From NCBI GenBank assembly GCA_031119555.1, contig JAVHXQ010000002.1, forward strand, positions 1-64,000: a DNA stretch of 64,000 nucleotides, written 5' to 3'. The notes beneath the pieces are model-generated. The model did not search any database. It had not been told where the DNA came from and saw only the letters and a list, made by a program, of their open reading frames with translations. Each line of letters begins with the position of its first letter. Position 1 is the stretch's first letter. The translations under genes were made by a program, and so were the position numbers. Positions 47,692-57,971 of the stretch are shown one piece after another. The stretch comes from Candidatus Dactylopiibacterium sp. (GTDB lineage: Bacteria > Pseudomonadota > Gammaproteobacteria > Burkholderiales > Rhodocyclaceae).

Positions 47692-47734
47692 TGATCAGGG
47701 TCAATACCCCACCTGGGGCTGATTAGGGTCATAA
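47692..47734. promoter_or_regulatory. Direct repeats in the divergent purine-transporter promoter region
   Basis: TGATCAGGGTCAATA (47692) and TGATTAGGGTCATAAT (47720) are 28 bp apart centre to centre, with a CCCCA-CC-TGGGG palindrome between. The second repeat overlaps CATAAT, a possible plus-strand -10 for bmpA. Near-three-turn spacing on one face suggests cooperative regulator binding controlling both divergent genes. Confidence 0.6.
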
Positions 47735-47797
47735 TCTCGCGTTTATGCCGCCCCCGCGGCGGCGCTTCCTTCCTGCCATCGTCCCGCACGAAACACC

Positions 47798-48877
47798 ATG
47801 AAATTCCTCCACGCCCTGTCCCGCCTGGCGGCCCTCGCCCTGGCCACCACCCTGCTTGTTCCCGCGCATGCCGCCGACCCGGTCAAGGCGGGCTTCGTCT
47901 ACATCGGCCCCACCGGCGACCACGGCTGGAGCTACGCCCACGATCAGGGCCGCAAGGCCACCGAGGCGAAGCTCAAGGGCGCCGTGCGGACCACCTTCGT
48001 CGAGAACGTACCCGACACGGCCGACGGCGAGCGCGTGATCCGCGACCTGGCGACCAAGGGCAACAAGATCATCTTCGCCACCTCCTTCGGCTACATGAAT
48101 GCCATCAACAAGGTGGCGCGCCAGTTCCCGAACACCCTGTTCATGCACGCCACGGGCTACAAGACGGCCAAGAACGTGGGCATCTACGACGTGCGCACCT
48201 ATGAAGGCGCCTACATGCTGGGCGTGGTGGCCGGCAAGATGAGCAAGAGCGGCAAGCTCGGCGTGGTCGGCTCGGTGGCGATTCCCGAAGTGGTGCGCAA
48301 CATCAACGCCTTCACGATCGGTGCGCGCAGCGTGAATCCGAAGATCACCACGCGCGTGATCTGGGTGAATGGCTGGTTCGATCCGGGCAAGGAACGCGAG
48401 GCCGCGCTGGCACTGATCTCGCAAGGGGCCGACGTGCTGATGCAGAACACCGACTCGCCCGCCGTGGTGCAGACCGCGCAGGAGAAGGGCGTGTTTGCCT
48501 TCGGCTGGGATTCGGACATGTCCAAGTTCGGCGCCAAGGCCCAGCTCGCAGCCTCCCTGCTGCACTGGGACGTGATCTACGACGAGCAGATCGGCAAGGT
48601 CATCAGGAACGAATGGAAGACCACCGACATCTGGTACGGCGTGAAGGAAGGCGCGGTGGATATCGGCGCCTTCGGCCCGGCCATCTCGGCCGACGCGAAG
48701 ACACTCGTGACGGAACGCCGCGACGCGATCCGCGCCGGCAGGCTGCACCCGTTCAACGGCCCGCTCAAGGACAACACCGGCAAGGAGATGGTCGCGGCCG
48801 GCAAGGCGCTCGCAGACGCAGACCTGCGCAAGATGAGCGTGTACGTCGAAGGCGTCGAAGGCTCGGTGCCGAAGTAA
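47798..48877 (+). CDS. BMP-family substrate-binding protein (purine nucleoside transporter)
   Basis: A 359-residue periplasmic binding protein of the Bmp/Med family that delivers purines or nucleosides to the ABC transporter encoded on the other strand. It has a signal peptide cleaved after HAADP and no lipobox, so it is a soluble periplasmic protein, unlike the lipoprotein members of Gram-positives. Typical motifs [12 protein letters not shown] and [12 protein letters not shown] are present. A strong terminator follows. Confidence 0.93.
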   Translation: MKFLHALSRLAALALATTLLVPAHAADPVKAGFVYIGPTGDHGWSYAHDQGRKATEAKLKGAVRTTFVENVPDTADGERVIRDLATKGNKIIFATSFGYMNAINKVARQFPNTLFMHATGYKTAKNVGIYDVRTYEGAYMLGVVAGKMSKSGKLGVVGSVAIPEVVRNINAFTIGARSVNPKITTRVIWVNGWFDPGKEREAALALISQGADVLMQNTDSPAVVQTAQEKGVFAFGWDSDMSKFGAKAQLAASLLHWDVIYDEQIGKVIRNEWKTTDIWYGVKEGAVDIGAFGPAISADAKTLVTERRDAIRAGRLHPFNGPLKDNTGKEMVAAGKALADADLRKMSVYVEGVEGSVPK

Positions 48878-48902
48878 GCCACGCGTCCGGCAAGCCGAAT
48901 CG

Positions 48903-48928
48903 AAAGAGCGCCCGCGGGCGCTCTTTTT
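48903..48928 (+). terminator. Intrinsic terminator of the BMP binding-protein gene
   Basis: AAAGAGCGCCC and GGGCGCTCTTT flank GC, followed by TT; the stem centres on a palindrome. It lies 26 nt after the stop. Confidence 0.9.
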
Positions 48929-49017
48929 CATTGCCCGGACACCGCGGCCCCCGGGAAAACCCGGGCTGGATCATGGGTTTATTCGACGCCGCTGCGTCAC
49001 GCATAATGGCAGCGACC

Positions 49018-50091
49018 ATGAAGCAGACCGAGTTCCGCGTGCCCCTCTCCGCGCTCCTGCGCCCGACCGCCCCCCCCGTGGCAGGCGAAGCGCTGCGCGA
49101 CGCGCTGGGGCGCCCGCTGCACGATCTGCGCATCTCGGTGACCGACCGCTGCAATTTCCGCTGCACCTACTGCATGCCGCGCGACAAGTTCGGCCGCGAG
49201 CACCCGTTCCTGGCCCACGACGACATCCTGCGCTACGAGGAGATCGCGCGCCTGGCCCGCCTTTTCGCCGGTCTGGGCGTGCGCAAGATCCGCCTCACGG
49301 GCGGCGAACCGCTGATGCGCCGGCACCTCGACCGCCTCGTCGGCATGCTGGCGCAGATTCCCGGCCTCGACCTCACGCTGACCACCAACGGCGCCCTGCT
49401 CGCGCGCCACGCGGCCGCGCTGCGGGCCGCCGGCCTGAACCGCGTCACGGTGAGTCTGGACGCCCTCGACGATGCCGTCTTCCGCCGCATGAGCGACGCC
49501 CACTGCGGCGTGGCCGATGTGCTCGAGGGCATCGACGCGGCCGCCGCCGCGGGGCTGGGGCCCGTCAAGATCAACATGGTGGTGCGGCGCGGGCTCAACG
49601 AAGACCAGATCCTGCCACTCGTGCGCCGCTTCCACGGCAGCGGACACATCCTGCGCTTCATCGAGTACATGGACGTGGGCGCGAGCAACGGCTGGCGCCT
49701 CGACGACGTGGTCAGCGCGCGCGAGATCCTTGCCCGCGTGGCGGGCGAGTTCCCGCTCGAACCGCTGGACCCGAACTATCGCGGCGAAGTCGCCGAGCGC
49801 TGGCGCTTCCGCGATGGCGGCGGCGAACTCGGCATCATCGCCTCCGTCACCCAGGCGTTCTGCCGCGACTGCACGCGCCTGCGCCTGTCACCCGAGGGCA
49901 AGCTCTTCACCTGTCTGTTCGCCGGCAGCGGCCACGACCTGCGCGCGCGCCTGCGCGACGGTGCCGACGACGCCGCCCTGGCGGCCTGGATCGGCGCGGT
50001 GTGGCAGGCGCGCAACGATCGCTACTCCGAATTGCGCAGCGCGGCCCATGCGCCGGCACAGCGCATCGAGATGTCCTACATAGGCGGCTGA
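49018..50091 (+). CDS. moaA: GTP 3',8-cyclase (molybdenum cofactor synthesis)
   Basis: Radical SAM enzyme that converts GTP to 3',8-cH2GTP with MoaC. The 357-residue protein has the CxxxCxxC cluster Cys45, Cys49, Cys52, a second cluster in the C-terminal [12 protein letters not shown]...FTC, and the C-terminal Gly-Gly (MSYIGG). Starts at 48973 and 49006 are in frame alternatives. The neighbour mobA, with overlapping start and stop, makes an operon. moaB, moaC, moaD, moaE are not in this window. Confidence 0.95.
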   Translation: MKQTEFRVPLSALLRPTAPPVAGEALRDALGRPLHDLRISVTDRCNFRCTYCMPRDKFGREHPFLAHDDILRYEEIARLARLFAGLGVRKIRLTGGEPLMRRHLDRLVGMLAQIPGLDLTLTTNGALLARHAAALRAAGLNRVTVSLDALDDAVFRRMSDAHCGVADVLEGIDAAAAAGLGPVKINMVVRRGLNEDQILPLVRRFHGSGHILRFIEYMDVGASNGWRLDDVVSAREILARVAGEFPLEPLDPNYRGEVAERWRFRDGGGELGIIASVTQAFCRDCTRLRLSPEGKLFTCLFAGSGHDLRARLRDGADDAALAAWIGAVWQARNDRYSELRSAAHAPAQRIEMSYIGG

Positions 50092-50660
50092 TGGGCATCA
50101 CGGGCGTGATCCTGGCGGGCGGCGCGGGCCGTCGCATGGGCGGCCTCGACAAAGGCCTGGTCGATTTCGGCGGCCGCCCTCTGGTATCCTGCGTCGTCGA
50201 TGCGCTGGCGCCCCAGGTGGATGAACTCCTGATCGTCGCCAACCGCAATCTCGAACGCTATCGCGCTTACGGCCACCGCGTCGTCTGCGATCTGCGTCCT
50301 GGTTTCGCAGGGCCGCTGGCCGGCCTCGAAGCCGCCCTCGCGCACGCCACCCATGAGCAGGTCCTGACCTGCCCGACCGACGTGCCCGGCCTGCCCCCCG
50401 ATTACGCCCTGCGCATGCTGGCGGCGGGCCGTGCGGCCGCCGTTGCGCAGATCGACGCGCAGTGGCAGCCGGTCTTCTGCCTGCTGCCGCGCGCGGCGGG
50501 CAGCTCTCTGCGTGAAGCGCTGGAGAGCGGCGAACGCAAACTCATGCGCTGGCTCGCCACGCAGGCCCCCGTTGCCGTCCCTTTCGACGATTGCGCGGCG
50601 TGCCTGCGCGACGCCGACAGCCCCGAGGAACTCGCCGCCCTGCTGCGTCCGGCCCGCTAG
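50091..50660 (+). CDS. mobA: Molybdenum cofactor guanylyltransferase
   Basis: Attaches GMP to molybdopterin to make the guanine dinucleotide form used by DMSO-reductase family enzymes. The 189-residue protein has the nucleotidyltransferase motif LAGGAGRRMGGLDKGL, then PGFAGPLAGLEAAL and TCPTDVPGLP. Start overlaps the moaA stop by 1 nt. Confidence 0.94.
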   Translation: MGITGVILAGGAGRRMGGLDKGLVDFGGRPLVSCVVDALAPQVDELLIVANRNLERYRAYGHRVVCDLRPGFAGPLAGLEAALAHATHEQVLTCPTDVPGLPPDYALRMLAAGRAAAVAQIDAQWQPVFCLLPRAAGSSLREALESGERKLMRWLATQAPVAVPFDDCAACLRDADSPEELAALLRPAR

Positions 50661-50687
50661 CCGGCAGCGCTCCGGCGTTGCACCACA

Positions 50688-50719
50688 TCCCGCCCCTGGC
50701 GGGACGGGTCGCGCATTTT
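50688..50719 (+). terminator. Possible weak terminator after mobA
   Basis: TCCCGCC (50688-50694), loop CCT, GGCGGGA (50698-50704), with a T5 run only 10 nt later. The gap makes the prediction weak. Confidence 0.35.
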
Positions 50720-50767
50720 TCGTAACACGCCGCGCCCGCCCGGGCGCGCCATCGAGGAGCCCCCGCG

Positions 50768-52780
50768 ATGCCCCTGCCGTTTCCGAAGCACCCCGCGCTG
50801 CGCACCACGCTCAGCGCCCCCGTATTCATCCCGGGCCTGGCCCTGATCGCCCTGCTGCTGGGCGTGTGCGCCTTCGACCCCGGCCTTGCCGAACGCTTTT
50901 TCCTGGCCGGGCAGAACTGGATCACGCACAACCTTTCCTGGTACTACATCCTCACCGTGGCGATTTTCCTGGGCTTCCTCGTCGTGCTGGCCGCGAGCCC
51001 GCTCGGCGACATCCGGCTCGGCCCCGACGATGCCACGCCTGAGTACAGCTACCCGTCCTGGCTCGCCATGCTCTTCGCGGCGGGCATGGGCATCGGCCTG
51101 CTCTATTTCGGCGTGGCCGAGCCCATGGCGCATTTCGCGGCCCCCGTCGAAGGCGCGGCAGGCAGCCCCGGCGCCGCGCGCGCGGCGATGGTCACGACCT
51201 TCTTCCACTGGGGCCTGCACGCCTGGGCGATCTACGCCACGGTCGGCCTCGCGCTGGCGTATTTCGGCTTCCGCTACAACCTGCCGCTGACCATACGCTC
51301 AGCCCTCTACCCTCTGCTGCGTCAGCGCACGCACGGCCCCATCGGTCACGTGATCGACATCTTCGCGCTGGTGTGTACCGTGTTCGGCATCGCAACCACG
51401 CTGGGCTATGGCGTGCTGCAGCTCTCGGCGGGGGTACACCGGCTGACGGGCATCGATACGACGACACCGGGCTTTCTCTACACCACGATCGCGATCGTGA
51501 TGTCGATGGCCGGCATCTCGGCCGCCACGGGCGTGGGGCGCGGCGTCAAGCGGCTGTCCGAATTCAACTTGCTGCTGGCCATCGGGCTCCTGCTCTACGT
51601 GCTCGCCGCCGGCCCCACCCAGCACGTGCTGGCGAGCTTCACGGAAAACCTGGGCGCCTACTTCCGCGAGATCGTGCCCCTGAGCTTCCGCACCTTTGCC
51701 TACGGCGACGTCGTGCAACGCGAGTGGCTGTCGGGCTGGACGATCGCCTACTGGGCCTGGTGGGTGTCCTGGGCGCCGTTCGTGGGCCTGTTCATCGCGC
51801 GCATCTCGCGCGGGCGCACGATCCGCGAGTTCATCCTGGGCGTGCTGCTGGTGCCCAGCGCCTTCAACTTCCTCTGGATGAGCGTGTTCGGCAACAGCGC
51901 GATCTGGTTCGACACGCACGGCGCCGCGCAGACGCTTTCGGCCGCGGCGGGCGGGGCCGACGCACTGCTCTTCAACTTCCTCGACCTGCTGCCCTTTTCC
52001 ACGATCAGCTCGGGCGTGGCGGTGCTGCTGGTCGTGGTCTTCTTCGTGACCTCGGCCGATTCGGGCGCCCTCGTGCTCGACAGCATCGCCAGCAAGGGGC
52101 AGGACGAAACCCCCGTGTGGCAACGCCTGATGTGGGCCGCGATCCTCGGCCTGACCTCGGCGCTGCTCATGAGCGTGGGCGGCCTCAAGGCATTGCAGGC
52201 GATGACGCTGATCGCCGCCCTGCCCTTCTCGCTGATCGTGCTCGCGGCCTGCATGGGCCTGTGGCGCGCACTGCTGGAAGACCGTCTCTACGCCTCGCGC
52301 GAGCTTTCCCCGGCGACCAACTTCTGGAGCGGCGGAGACTGGCGGCGCCGGCTCGACCACCTGCTGAACCTCTCCTCGCCCGACGAGGCGCTGGCGTTCA
52401 TCCAGAACGTCGCCGAACCGGCGCTGCGCGAGCTCGCGGGGGATCTCCAGGCGCGCGGCAAGCGTGCGCGCGTCGACACCACCCCGGATGGCGCGCTCAC
52501 GCTCACGGTGCCGCGCAAGCACCGGCGCGATTTCATCTATGGCCTGCGCCCGCAGACCCGCACGCTCGCGCGCCTGAGCCCCACGCACAAGGTGGAACGC
52601 TCGGTGACCGAGCCGGTGACCTTCTTCGAAGATGGCCGCGCGGGCTATGACGTGAAGTACATGAGCCACGAGGAGATCATTGCCGACGTACTGCGCCAGT
52701 ACGAGCGCCACGTGCAGCTTGGCCGCCTCAACGAGACCGCGCTGGTCGACAGCGCGCCCGGGCACGCCAGCCAGAGCTGA
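50768..52780 (+). CDS. betT: BCCT-family transporter (BetT-like, glycine betaine/choline)
   Basis: Inner-membrane transporter for choline, betaine or carnitine, used in osmoprotection. The 670-residue protein has 12 transmembrane helices and the BCCT signature WTIAYWAWWVSWAPFVGLFI. About 150 C-terminal residues form a cytoplasmic tail, as in BetT, where it mediates osmotic activation. GAGGAG lies 8 nt before the ATG. No bet catabolic genes are nearby, so the substrate is only inferred. Confidence 0.9.
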   Translation: MPLPFPKHPALRTTLSAPVFIPGLALIALLLGVCAFDPGLAERFFLAGQNWITHNLSWYYILTVAIFLGFLVVLAASPLGDIRLGPDDATPEYSYPSWLAMLFAAGMGIGLLYFGVAEPMAHFAAPVEGAAGSPGAARAAMVTTFFHWGLHAWAIYATVGLALAYFGFRYNLPLTIRSALYPLLRQRTHGPIGHVIDIFALVCTVFGIATTLGYGVLQLSAGVHRLTGIDTTTPGFLYTTIAIVMSMAGISAATGVGRGVKRLSEFNLLLAIGLLLYVLAAGPTQHVLASFTENLGAYFREIVPLSFRTFAYGDVVQREWLSGWTIAYWAWWVSWAPFVGLFIARISRGRTIREFILGVLLVPSAFNFLWMSVFGNSAIWFDTHGAAQTLSAAAGGADALLFNFLDLLPFSTISSGVAVLLVVVFFVTSADSGALVLDSIASKGQDETPVWQRLMWAAILGLTSALLMSVGGLKALQAMTLIAALPFSLIVLAACMGLWRALLEDRLYASRELSPATNFWSGGDWRRRLDHLLNLSSPDEALAFIQNVAEPALRELAGDLQARGKRARVDTTPDGALTLTVPRKHRRDFIYGLRPQTRTLARLSPTHKVERSVTEPVTFFEDGRAGYDVKYMSHEEIIADVLRQYERHVQLGRLNETALVDSAPGHASQS

Positions 52781-52792
52781 GGCGGCCCGTGT

Positions 52793-54037
52793 CTAAGCGC
52801 GTGACGCCTGCCGCGGCAGCCAGCGCCACGCGCACAACGCCATCACGAGACAGGTCAGCCCGAGGCCGGTGAATACCGGCGGCAGGCCCGCCACGTCGGC
52901 GGCACGGCCGAGCGCGATGGTGCCCACGGGGCCGGGCAGGATGGTCACGAAACGCATCGACGTCACCATCCGGCCCAGCATGTGGTCGGGCGTCACGGCG
53001 AGCCGCAGGCTCAGGTAATTGATGACGTAGAGCGTGCCGCCGGCATTGAACACGAACAGCGCAACGCCAGCGGCCATTGCCACGCCGCTCCAGCCCGCCT
53101 GTGGCGCGGCATACATCAGGTAGCCGATGCCGCCGAGCGCGACGCCCGCGACGAGCGCGTTGCGCATTCCCCAGCGCCGCTCGGCCCAGTGCGCGAGCGG
53201 CGCGCCAGCCAGACCGCCGAGCGCGCCCAGGGTGTTGAGCAGCCCGACCTGGGCGTCGTCCAGCATCAGGTTGCGCGCCGCATGCAGCACGTAAAGCCCG
53301 CGAAACGCGTCCCCCATCAGGATCCACAACGCCACCACCCCCACCAGCGCGCGCAGCATGGGCGTGCGCCAGACGAGCCACAACCCTTCGCGGACCTGCG
53401 CGAGCACGGAGACCACGGCGCGCGGCGCGGGCGACTCGACGAGGCGGATGCCCGCGATCAGCACGCCGGCCGCGACGAAGCTCACCGCATCCACGATGAC
53501 CGCCAGCGGCGCGCCGATCCAGCCGATCAGCAACGCGGCCAGCGCGGGGCCGCAGACCTGGGCGACGGACGTCGACACCGACAGGCGCGCGTTGGCTTCC
53601 ACGAGCCGCTCGCGTCCCACCAGCAGCGTGACCATGACCTGGGTGGCCGAGCCGCCGATGGCCTCGGTCGTCGACACCACGAAGCCCACGCCATACAGCA
53701 CGGCCATGCTCAGGAAGCCCAGCTCATACCCCAGGGGCACCAGCGCGAGCCCGGCGGCGGCGACGAAATTGAACAGCACGGCGAGACGCCGCTTGCTGGC
53801 ACGGTCTATCCAGACCCCGGCGGGCAGCCCCAGGGTCACGAAGGGCAGCAGCTCGCAGGCCACGAGTACGCCCATCTCGGTGGCGCTGGCGTCCAGCAGC
53901 TTCACGGCGGTCAGCGGCAGGGCCATGAGCGTGACGGCGGTGCCGAGCGCGGAGAGTGCATTGGCCAGGAACAGGCGCAGGAAGTTCGCGTCGCGCCACA
54001 GCGAAACCGGAGCGGAGCGGGAGGTTGAATGCGGCAT
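52793..54037 (-). CDS. MFS transporter (exporter-like)
   Basis: A 414-residue protein with 12 predicted transmembrane segments of the EntS/MFS-3 type, with the loop motif [13 protein letters not shown] after helix 2. Substrate unknown; the nearest relatives are siderophore and drug exporters. It converges with the BCCT gene 12 nt away. Start is the ATG at 54037; an upstream TTG would lengthen it by 13 residues. Confidence 0.83.
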   Translation of the reverse strand: MPHSTSRSAPVSLWRDANFLRLFLANALSALGTAVTLMALPLTAVKLLDASATEMGVLVACELLPFVTLGLPAGVWIDRASKRRLAVLFNFVAAAGLALVPLGYELGFLSMAVLYGVGFVVSTTEAIGGSATQVMVTLLVGRERLVEANARLSVSTSVAQVCGPALAALLIGWIGAPLAVIVDAVSFVAAGVLIAGIRLVESPAPRAVVSVLAQVREGLWLVWRTPMLRALVGVVALWILMGDAFRGLYVLHAARNLMLDDAQVGLLNTLGALGGLAGAPLAHWAERRWGMRNALVAGVALGGIGYLMYAAPQAGWSGVAMAAGVALFVFNAGGTLYVINYLSLRLAVTPDHMLGRMVTSMRFVTILPGPVGTIALGRAADVAGLPPVFTGLGLTCLVMALCAWRWLPRQASRA

Positions 54038-54124
54038 GGGGGCGCGAGTGTGGCGCGCGCGTGGCGCGCCGGTCAATCCCGTCGCGCCGCGCGCGCATTC
54101 ACAGAAACCAGTGGGAATGCTCTA

Positions 54125-55441
54125 ATGGCAAGCTCCCCGCCACCGCTCGCTCCGCCGTTCGCCATGGATATCCAGCACTACATGCAGACGCTCGGCCGCC
54201 AGGCCCGGGCCGCCTCGCGCCTGATGGCCGCCGCCTCCACCGAAGCCAAGAACCACGCGCTCACCGCCATTGCCGCGCGCATCCGCAGCCGCGCCCCGGC
54301 GCTGCTGGAAGCCAACGCGCGTGATCTCGAACAGGCCCGCGCCGACGGGCTGGACGCCGCGATGCTCGACCGCCTCACACTTTCCGCCAAGGGCATCGAA
54401 TCGATGGCCGCCGGGCTGGAACAGATCGCCAGCCTGCCCGACCCCGTCGGCGAGATCAGCAACGTCAAACGCCGCCCTTCGGGCATCCAGGTCGGCCACA
54501 TGCGCGTGCCGCTGGGCGTGATAGGCATCATCTACGAAGCCCGCCCCAACGTGACCGCCGACGCCGCCGGCCTCTGCATCAAGAGCGGCAACGCCGCCAT
54601 CCTGCGCGGTGGCAAGGAAGCCCTGCACTGCAACCAGGCCATCGCCGAATGCGTGCGCGAGGGGCTGCAGGAAGCCGGCCTGCCGGCGGCCGGCGTGCAG
54701 GTCGTGGACACCACCGACCGCGCCGTGGTGGGTGCGCTCATCACCGCGCCGGAATTCGTCGACGTGATCGTGCCGCGCGGCGGCAAGGGGCTCATCGAAC
54801 GCATCAGCCGCGAAGCGCGCGTTCCCGTCATCAAGCACCTCGATGGCAATTGCCACGTGTATCTCGACGACGAGGCCGACGCCGCCAAGGCCGTGCCCAT
54901 CGTCGAGAACAGCAAGACGCAGCGTTACGGCACCTGCAATACCGCCGAAACCCTGCTCGTGGCGCGTTCGCGCGCCGCCGAACTGCTGCCCGCGGTGGGC
55001 GCGATGCTGGCCGCGAGGGGCGTTGAAATGCGCGCCTGCGCGGAATCGCTTGCCGTGTTGCAGCAGGCGCGGATCACGGGCGCGAAAATCGTGGCGGCAC
55101 GTGAATCCGACTGGAGCGAGGAATATCTCGCGCCCATCATCGCCGTGAAAATCGTCGCCGGTCTCGACGAGGCGATCGACCATATCAACAGCTGGAGTTC
55201 GCAACACACCGAATCCATCGTCAGCGAAAACTATACGAAGGCCATGCGATTCCTGCGCGAAGTCGATTCCGCCTCCGTCATGGTGAATGCCTCGACGCGT
55301 TTCGCGGACGGATTCGAATATGGCCTCGGCGCGGAAATCGGCATTTCCACCGACAAGATCCATGCGCGCGGCCCCGTCGGACTCGAAGGCCTCACCTCGC
55401 AGAAATGGATCGTCTTCGGCAACGGCGAAATCCGTACATGA
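54125..55441 (+). CDS. proA: Glutamate-5-semialdehyde dehydrogenase (gamma-glutamyl phosphate reductase)
   Basis: Second step of proline synthesis: reduces gamma-glutamyl phosphate. The 438-residue protein contains the catalytic Cys in [10 protein letters not shown] and the phosphate-binding [15 protein letters not shown] lies 8 nt before the ATG at 54125; an internal ATG at 54164 (MDIQHYM) gives a length closer to E. coli ProA. The stop overlaps the next start by 4 nt. proB is not in this window. Confidence 0.93.
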   Translation: MASSPPPLAPPFAMDIQHYMQTLGRQARAASRLMAAASTEAKNHALTAIAARIRSRAPALLEANARDLEQARADGLDAAMLDRLTLSAKGIESMAAGLEQIASLPDPVGEISNVKRRPSGIQVGHMRVPLGVIGIIYEARPNVTADAAGLCIKSGNAAILRGGKEALHCNQAIAECVREGLQEAGLPAAGVQVVDTTDRAVVGALITAPEFVDVIVPRGGKGLIERISREARVPVIKHLDGNCHVYLDDEADAAKAVPIVENSKTQRYGTCNTAETLLVARSRAAELLPAVGAMLAARGVEMRACAESLAVLQQARITGAKIVAARESDWSEEYLAPIIAVKIVAGLDEAIDHINSWSSQHTESIVSENYTKAMRFLREVDSASVMVNASTRFADGFEYGLGAEIGISTDKIHARGPVGLEGLTSQKWIVFGNGEIRT

Positions 55442-55932
55442 CGCTTCCGAGCGCGCCGCCCGAAGCCGTCGCGCAATGGCCGACCTGCGTGGTCGGCTTG
55501 CGCACGGCAGCGGAGGGCACGCTGCAGGAAATCCTCTTCCTGCCGCCCGGCACGCCGACGAAAAGCGAGCTTTCGCCAGCCGGCAAGATTCTGCGCGACT
55601 GGCTGGATGCCTGGCTGGAAGCCCCCGCCACGCCGCTCGCGCTTGCATTGCAATCCCGTGGCACGCAATTCCAGCAGCGCGTGTGGGCCGCCATTCGCGC
55701 CATTCCCCCCGGGCAGACGCGCAGCTACGGCGAACTCGCCGCACTGCTCGGCTCTGCGCCCCGCGCCGTCGGCCAGGCCTGCGGAAACAATCCGTTCCCC
55801 TTGCTCACGCCATGCCATCGCGTACGTGCACGGACAGGCACGGGCGGATTCGCGCACGCCGAATCCGGCTGGCTGATTTCGACCAAGCTCTGGCTGCTCG
55901 CGCACGAAGCACGCTACGCGCCATTCTTCTGA
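55438..55932 (+). CDS. ogt: Methylated-DNA--protein-cysteine methyltransferase
   Basis: Suicide repair protein for O6-alkylguanine. The 164-residue product has the alkyl-acceptor Cys126 in LLTPCHRV, the helix-turn-helix region [23 protein letters not shown] and the conserved GYRGG-like segment [12 protein letters not shown]. The acceptor motif is PCHRV with Leu before it, fully conserved. Translationally coupled with proA (ATGA). Confidence 0.92.
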   Translation: MTLPSAPPEAVAQWPTCVVGLRTAAEGTLQEILFLPPGTPTKSELSPAGKILRDWLDAWLEAPATPLALALQSRGTQFQQRVWAAIRAIPPGQTRSYGELAALLGSAPRAVGQACGNNPFPLLTPCHRVRARTGTGGFAHAESGWLISTKLWLLAHEARYAPFF

Positions 55933-55936
55933 ACGC

Positions 55937-56851
55937 ATGGCCGCCATCGCCAGCGGGGGCGATCCCCTCATCGACGCTTTCATCGACGAACTCTGGCTGC
56001 AGGATGGCCTGTCCCGTAATACCCTCGAAGCCTACCGGCGCGATCTTCTGCTATTTACGCGCTGGCTCGCGGCGCATACCGGCACGCAAAATCCCGCGCT
56101 GGCATCCGTGGATGAAACCCAGCTCGCCGCCTATTTCGCCTCGATCGCACGCCACGCCAAACCCGCCACCCAGAAACGAGCGCTTTCGACCCTGCGCCGC
56201 TTCTTTCGTTTCCTGCTGCAGAACCGCCATATCGCACACGACCCCAGCAGTGGCATCGGCACGCCGGCCAGCGTGGAGCGCTTCCCCCGCACGCTTTCGG
56301 AAAGTCAGGTCGAGGCCCTGCTTGCCGCACCCGACGTAAATTCACCTTTCGGCCTGCGCGACCGCGCGATGTTTGAAACCCTGTACGCCTGCGGTCTGCG
56401 TGTTTCCGAACTGGTGAATCTGCGCCTGACCGAAATCGACCTGAATCAGGGCCTCGTGCGCATTACCGGCAAGGGCGCCAAGGAACGCCTGGTCCCGCTG
56501 GGCGAATGGGCGCTGGACTGGGTCCGCCGCTATCTCGCCGAAGCGCGACCGCAATTGCTGCGCGCGCCCTGCGAATACCTTTTCCTGACGCGGTTCGGCG
56601 AGCCGATGACACGCCAGATGTTCTGGCTGGGCATCAAGACCCATGCGGTGACGGCCGGCATCGCGCCCGCGCAAATATCCCCACACACATTGCGCCACGC
56701 CTTCGCCACCCACCTGCTCAATCACGGCGCGGATCTGCGCGTGGTGCAACTGCTGCTCGGGCACGCCGACATCTCGACCACCCAGATATACACCCACGTC
56801 GCGCGCGAACGCCTGCGCCAGCTGCACGCCCATCACCATCCCCGCGCCTGA
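55937..56851 (+). CDS. xerD: Site-specific tyrosine recombinase XerD
   Basis: Resolves chromosome dimers at dif with XerC and FtsK. The 304-residue protein has an N-terminal SAM-like domain and catalytic Arg155, Lys179, His250, Arg253, His276 and Tyr285. Size and sequence match XerD rather than a phage integrase. It starts 4 nt after ogt. Confidence 0.93.
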   Translation: MAAIASGGDPLIDAFIDELWLQDGLSRNTLEAYRRDLLLFTRWLAAHTGTQNPALASVDETQLAAYFASIARHAKPATQKRALSTLRRFFRFLLQNRHIAHDPSSGIGTPASVERFPRTLSESQVEALLAAPDVNSPFGLRDRAMFETLYACGLRVSELVNLRLTEIDLNQGLVRITGKGAKERLVPLGEWALDWVRRYLAEARPQLLRAPCEYLFLTRFGEPMTRQMFWLGIKTHAVTAGIAPAQISPHTLRHAFATHLLNHGADLRVVQLLLGHADISTTQIYTHVARERLRQLHAHHHPRA

Positions 56852-56968
56852 ATGGCCGCCTTCAATCACCAGGGCCTGCTACGCATCCTGCGGATTCTTT
56901 ACGCAGAAAATGGCACTTCATATTTGCGCCAGGGAAAAACGTAGGGCAGAATGAATACAACTGTGTCA

Positions 56969-56988
56969 ACCGGATGATTCGATCCGGT
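56969..56988 (+). promoter_or_regulatory. Inverted repeat in the H-NS gene leader
   Basis: ACCGGAT (56969-56975) and ATCCGGT (56982-56988) with a 6-nt loop, about 70 nt before the hns-like ATG in an A/T-richer 206-bp intergenic stretch. It could be an operator or RNA hairpin; there is no U-run. Confidence 0.35.
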
Positions 56989-57057
56989 ATTGCCGCAGGC
57001 CCCAGGAATTCACCCTCTCCACCCTGCGCCTCCCGGCGAACCGATAAAAGGATAATC

Positions 57058-57435
57058 ATGCTTCTGACCAAATCCCAATTGGGCAAGGCTACCGCCAAGG
57101 ATCTCACCCAACTCGCCGACGCCATCAAGGCCGAACTCCACAAGCGCGCGAACAATTCCAAGGAAAAGGCGCTCAAGGAAGTCCAGGCCATCGCCGCCAG
57201 GCACGGCGTTTCGCTGGAAGCCCTGATCGGCAGCTCCAAGCCCGCCAGGTCTGCCAAGCCGGCCCGCGCCGCACGCGGCAAGGCGGCCGCCAAGCCGCGC
57301 GGCAAAGTGCCCGCCAAGTACGCCCACCCGAGCGACGCCTCGCAAACCTGGACCGGCCGCGGCCGCAAGCCGAAGTGGGTCGAGGAAGCGCTCAACGGCG
57401 GCGCCACGCTCGAATCGCTGACGATCAAGGCCTGA
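57058..57435 (+). CDS. hns: H-NS family nucleoid protein
   Basis: A 125-residue histone-like protein with an N-terminal coiled-coil oligomerisation part, an Ala/Lys/Arg-rich linker (AKPARAARGKAAAKPRGK) and the H-NS DNA-binding core TWTGRGRKPKWVEEAL. The basic linker adds AT-hook-like contacts common in betaproteobacterial H-NS (BpH3 type). AAGGA is 5 nt before the ATG at 57058. Followed by a strong bidirectional terminator. Confidence 0.93.
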   Translation: MLLTKSQLGKATAKDLTQLADAIKAELHKRANNSKEKALKEVQAIAARHGVSLEALIGSSKPARSAKPARAARGKAAAKPRGKVPAKYAHPSDASQTWTGRGRKPKWVEEALNGGATLESLTIKA

Positions 57436-57462
57436 TTCGCCCGCCGCGACGCAAGGCCCCAA

Positions 57463-57496
57463 AAAACAAGGGCGACCCACGGGTCGCCCTTGTTTT
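57463..57496. terminator. Bidirectional terminator between hns and folB
   Basis: ACAAGGGCGACCC (57466-57478) and GGGTCGCCCTTGT (57481-57493) pair around ACG, with A-run before and TTT after, so both strands have a U-run. Confidence 0.9.
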
Positions 57497-57534
57497 GTCT
57501 CGATGCCCGCCGGATTCACCGTCGGCGCGACCTC

Positions 57535-57939
57535 TCAATTACGCGGCACGCCCAACGCGCCAGGCAATGCCAGCGGTGCCGGAATCTCGCCATGACGGCC
57601 GCGTTCGATATACACCCCGACGCGACGCACGTCTTTCATCACGCCGGGCTTGGAAATCGAAACCCGGACCCACGGCGCCGCGAATTCCTCGAACATCAGA
57701 TTCACGACGAATTCGCCCAGGGTCTCGAGCAGGTTGAACTGACGCTGCGCCAGCACCGCGCGGATCCGCTCCACAACCTGGTCATAGCCGATGGTATCCG
57801 CGATATCATCACGCAGTGCCGCATCGTCGGGCACACCGAACGTCATGTTGATCTCGAGCGGTTGCGAAGCGGTCCGCTCGCGCGGAAAAATGCCCACGTT
57901 GGCATTCACGAGCATGCCTTCGATGAAGATGAAATCCAT
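57535..57939 (-). CDS. folB: Dihydroneopterin aldolase
   Basis: Cleaves dihydroneopterin to 6-hydroxymethyl-dihydropterin in folate synthesis. The 134-residue protein starts MDFIFIEGMLVNANVGIFPRER, has the conserved Tyr in TIGYDQVVERI and Glu in NLLETLGE, and a Lys in SISKPG. ATG at 57939. Divergent from plsY, only 32 bp apart. Confidence 0.9.
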   Translation of the reverse strand: MDFIFIEGMLVNANVGIFPRERTASQPLEINMTFGVPDDAALRDDIADTIGYDQVVERIRAVLAQRQFNLLETLGEFVVNLMFEEFAAPWVRVSISKPGVMKDVRRVGVYIERGRHGEIPAPLALPGALGVPRN

Positions 57940-57971
57940 GAATCCCAATCCGGCCGCCGGCCACTACTGAA

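Noticed and set aside
55937-56851. Phage integrase
   Set aside because: Size, sequence and location with proA-ogt fit chromosomal XerD, with no element nearby.
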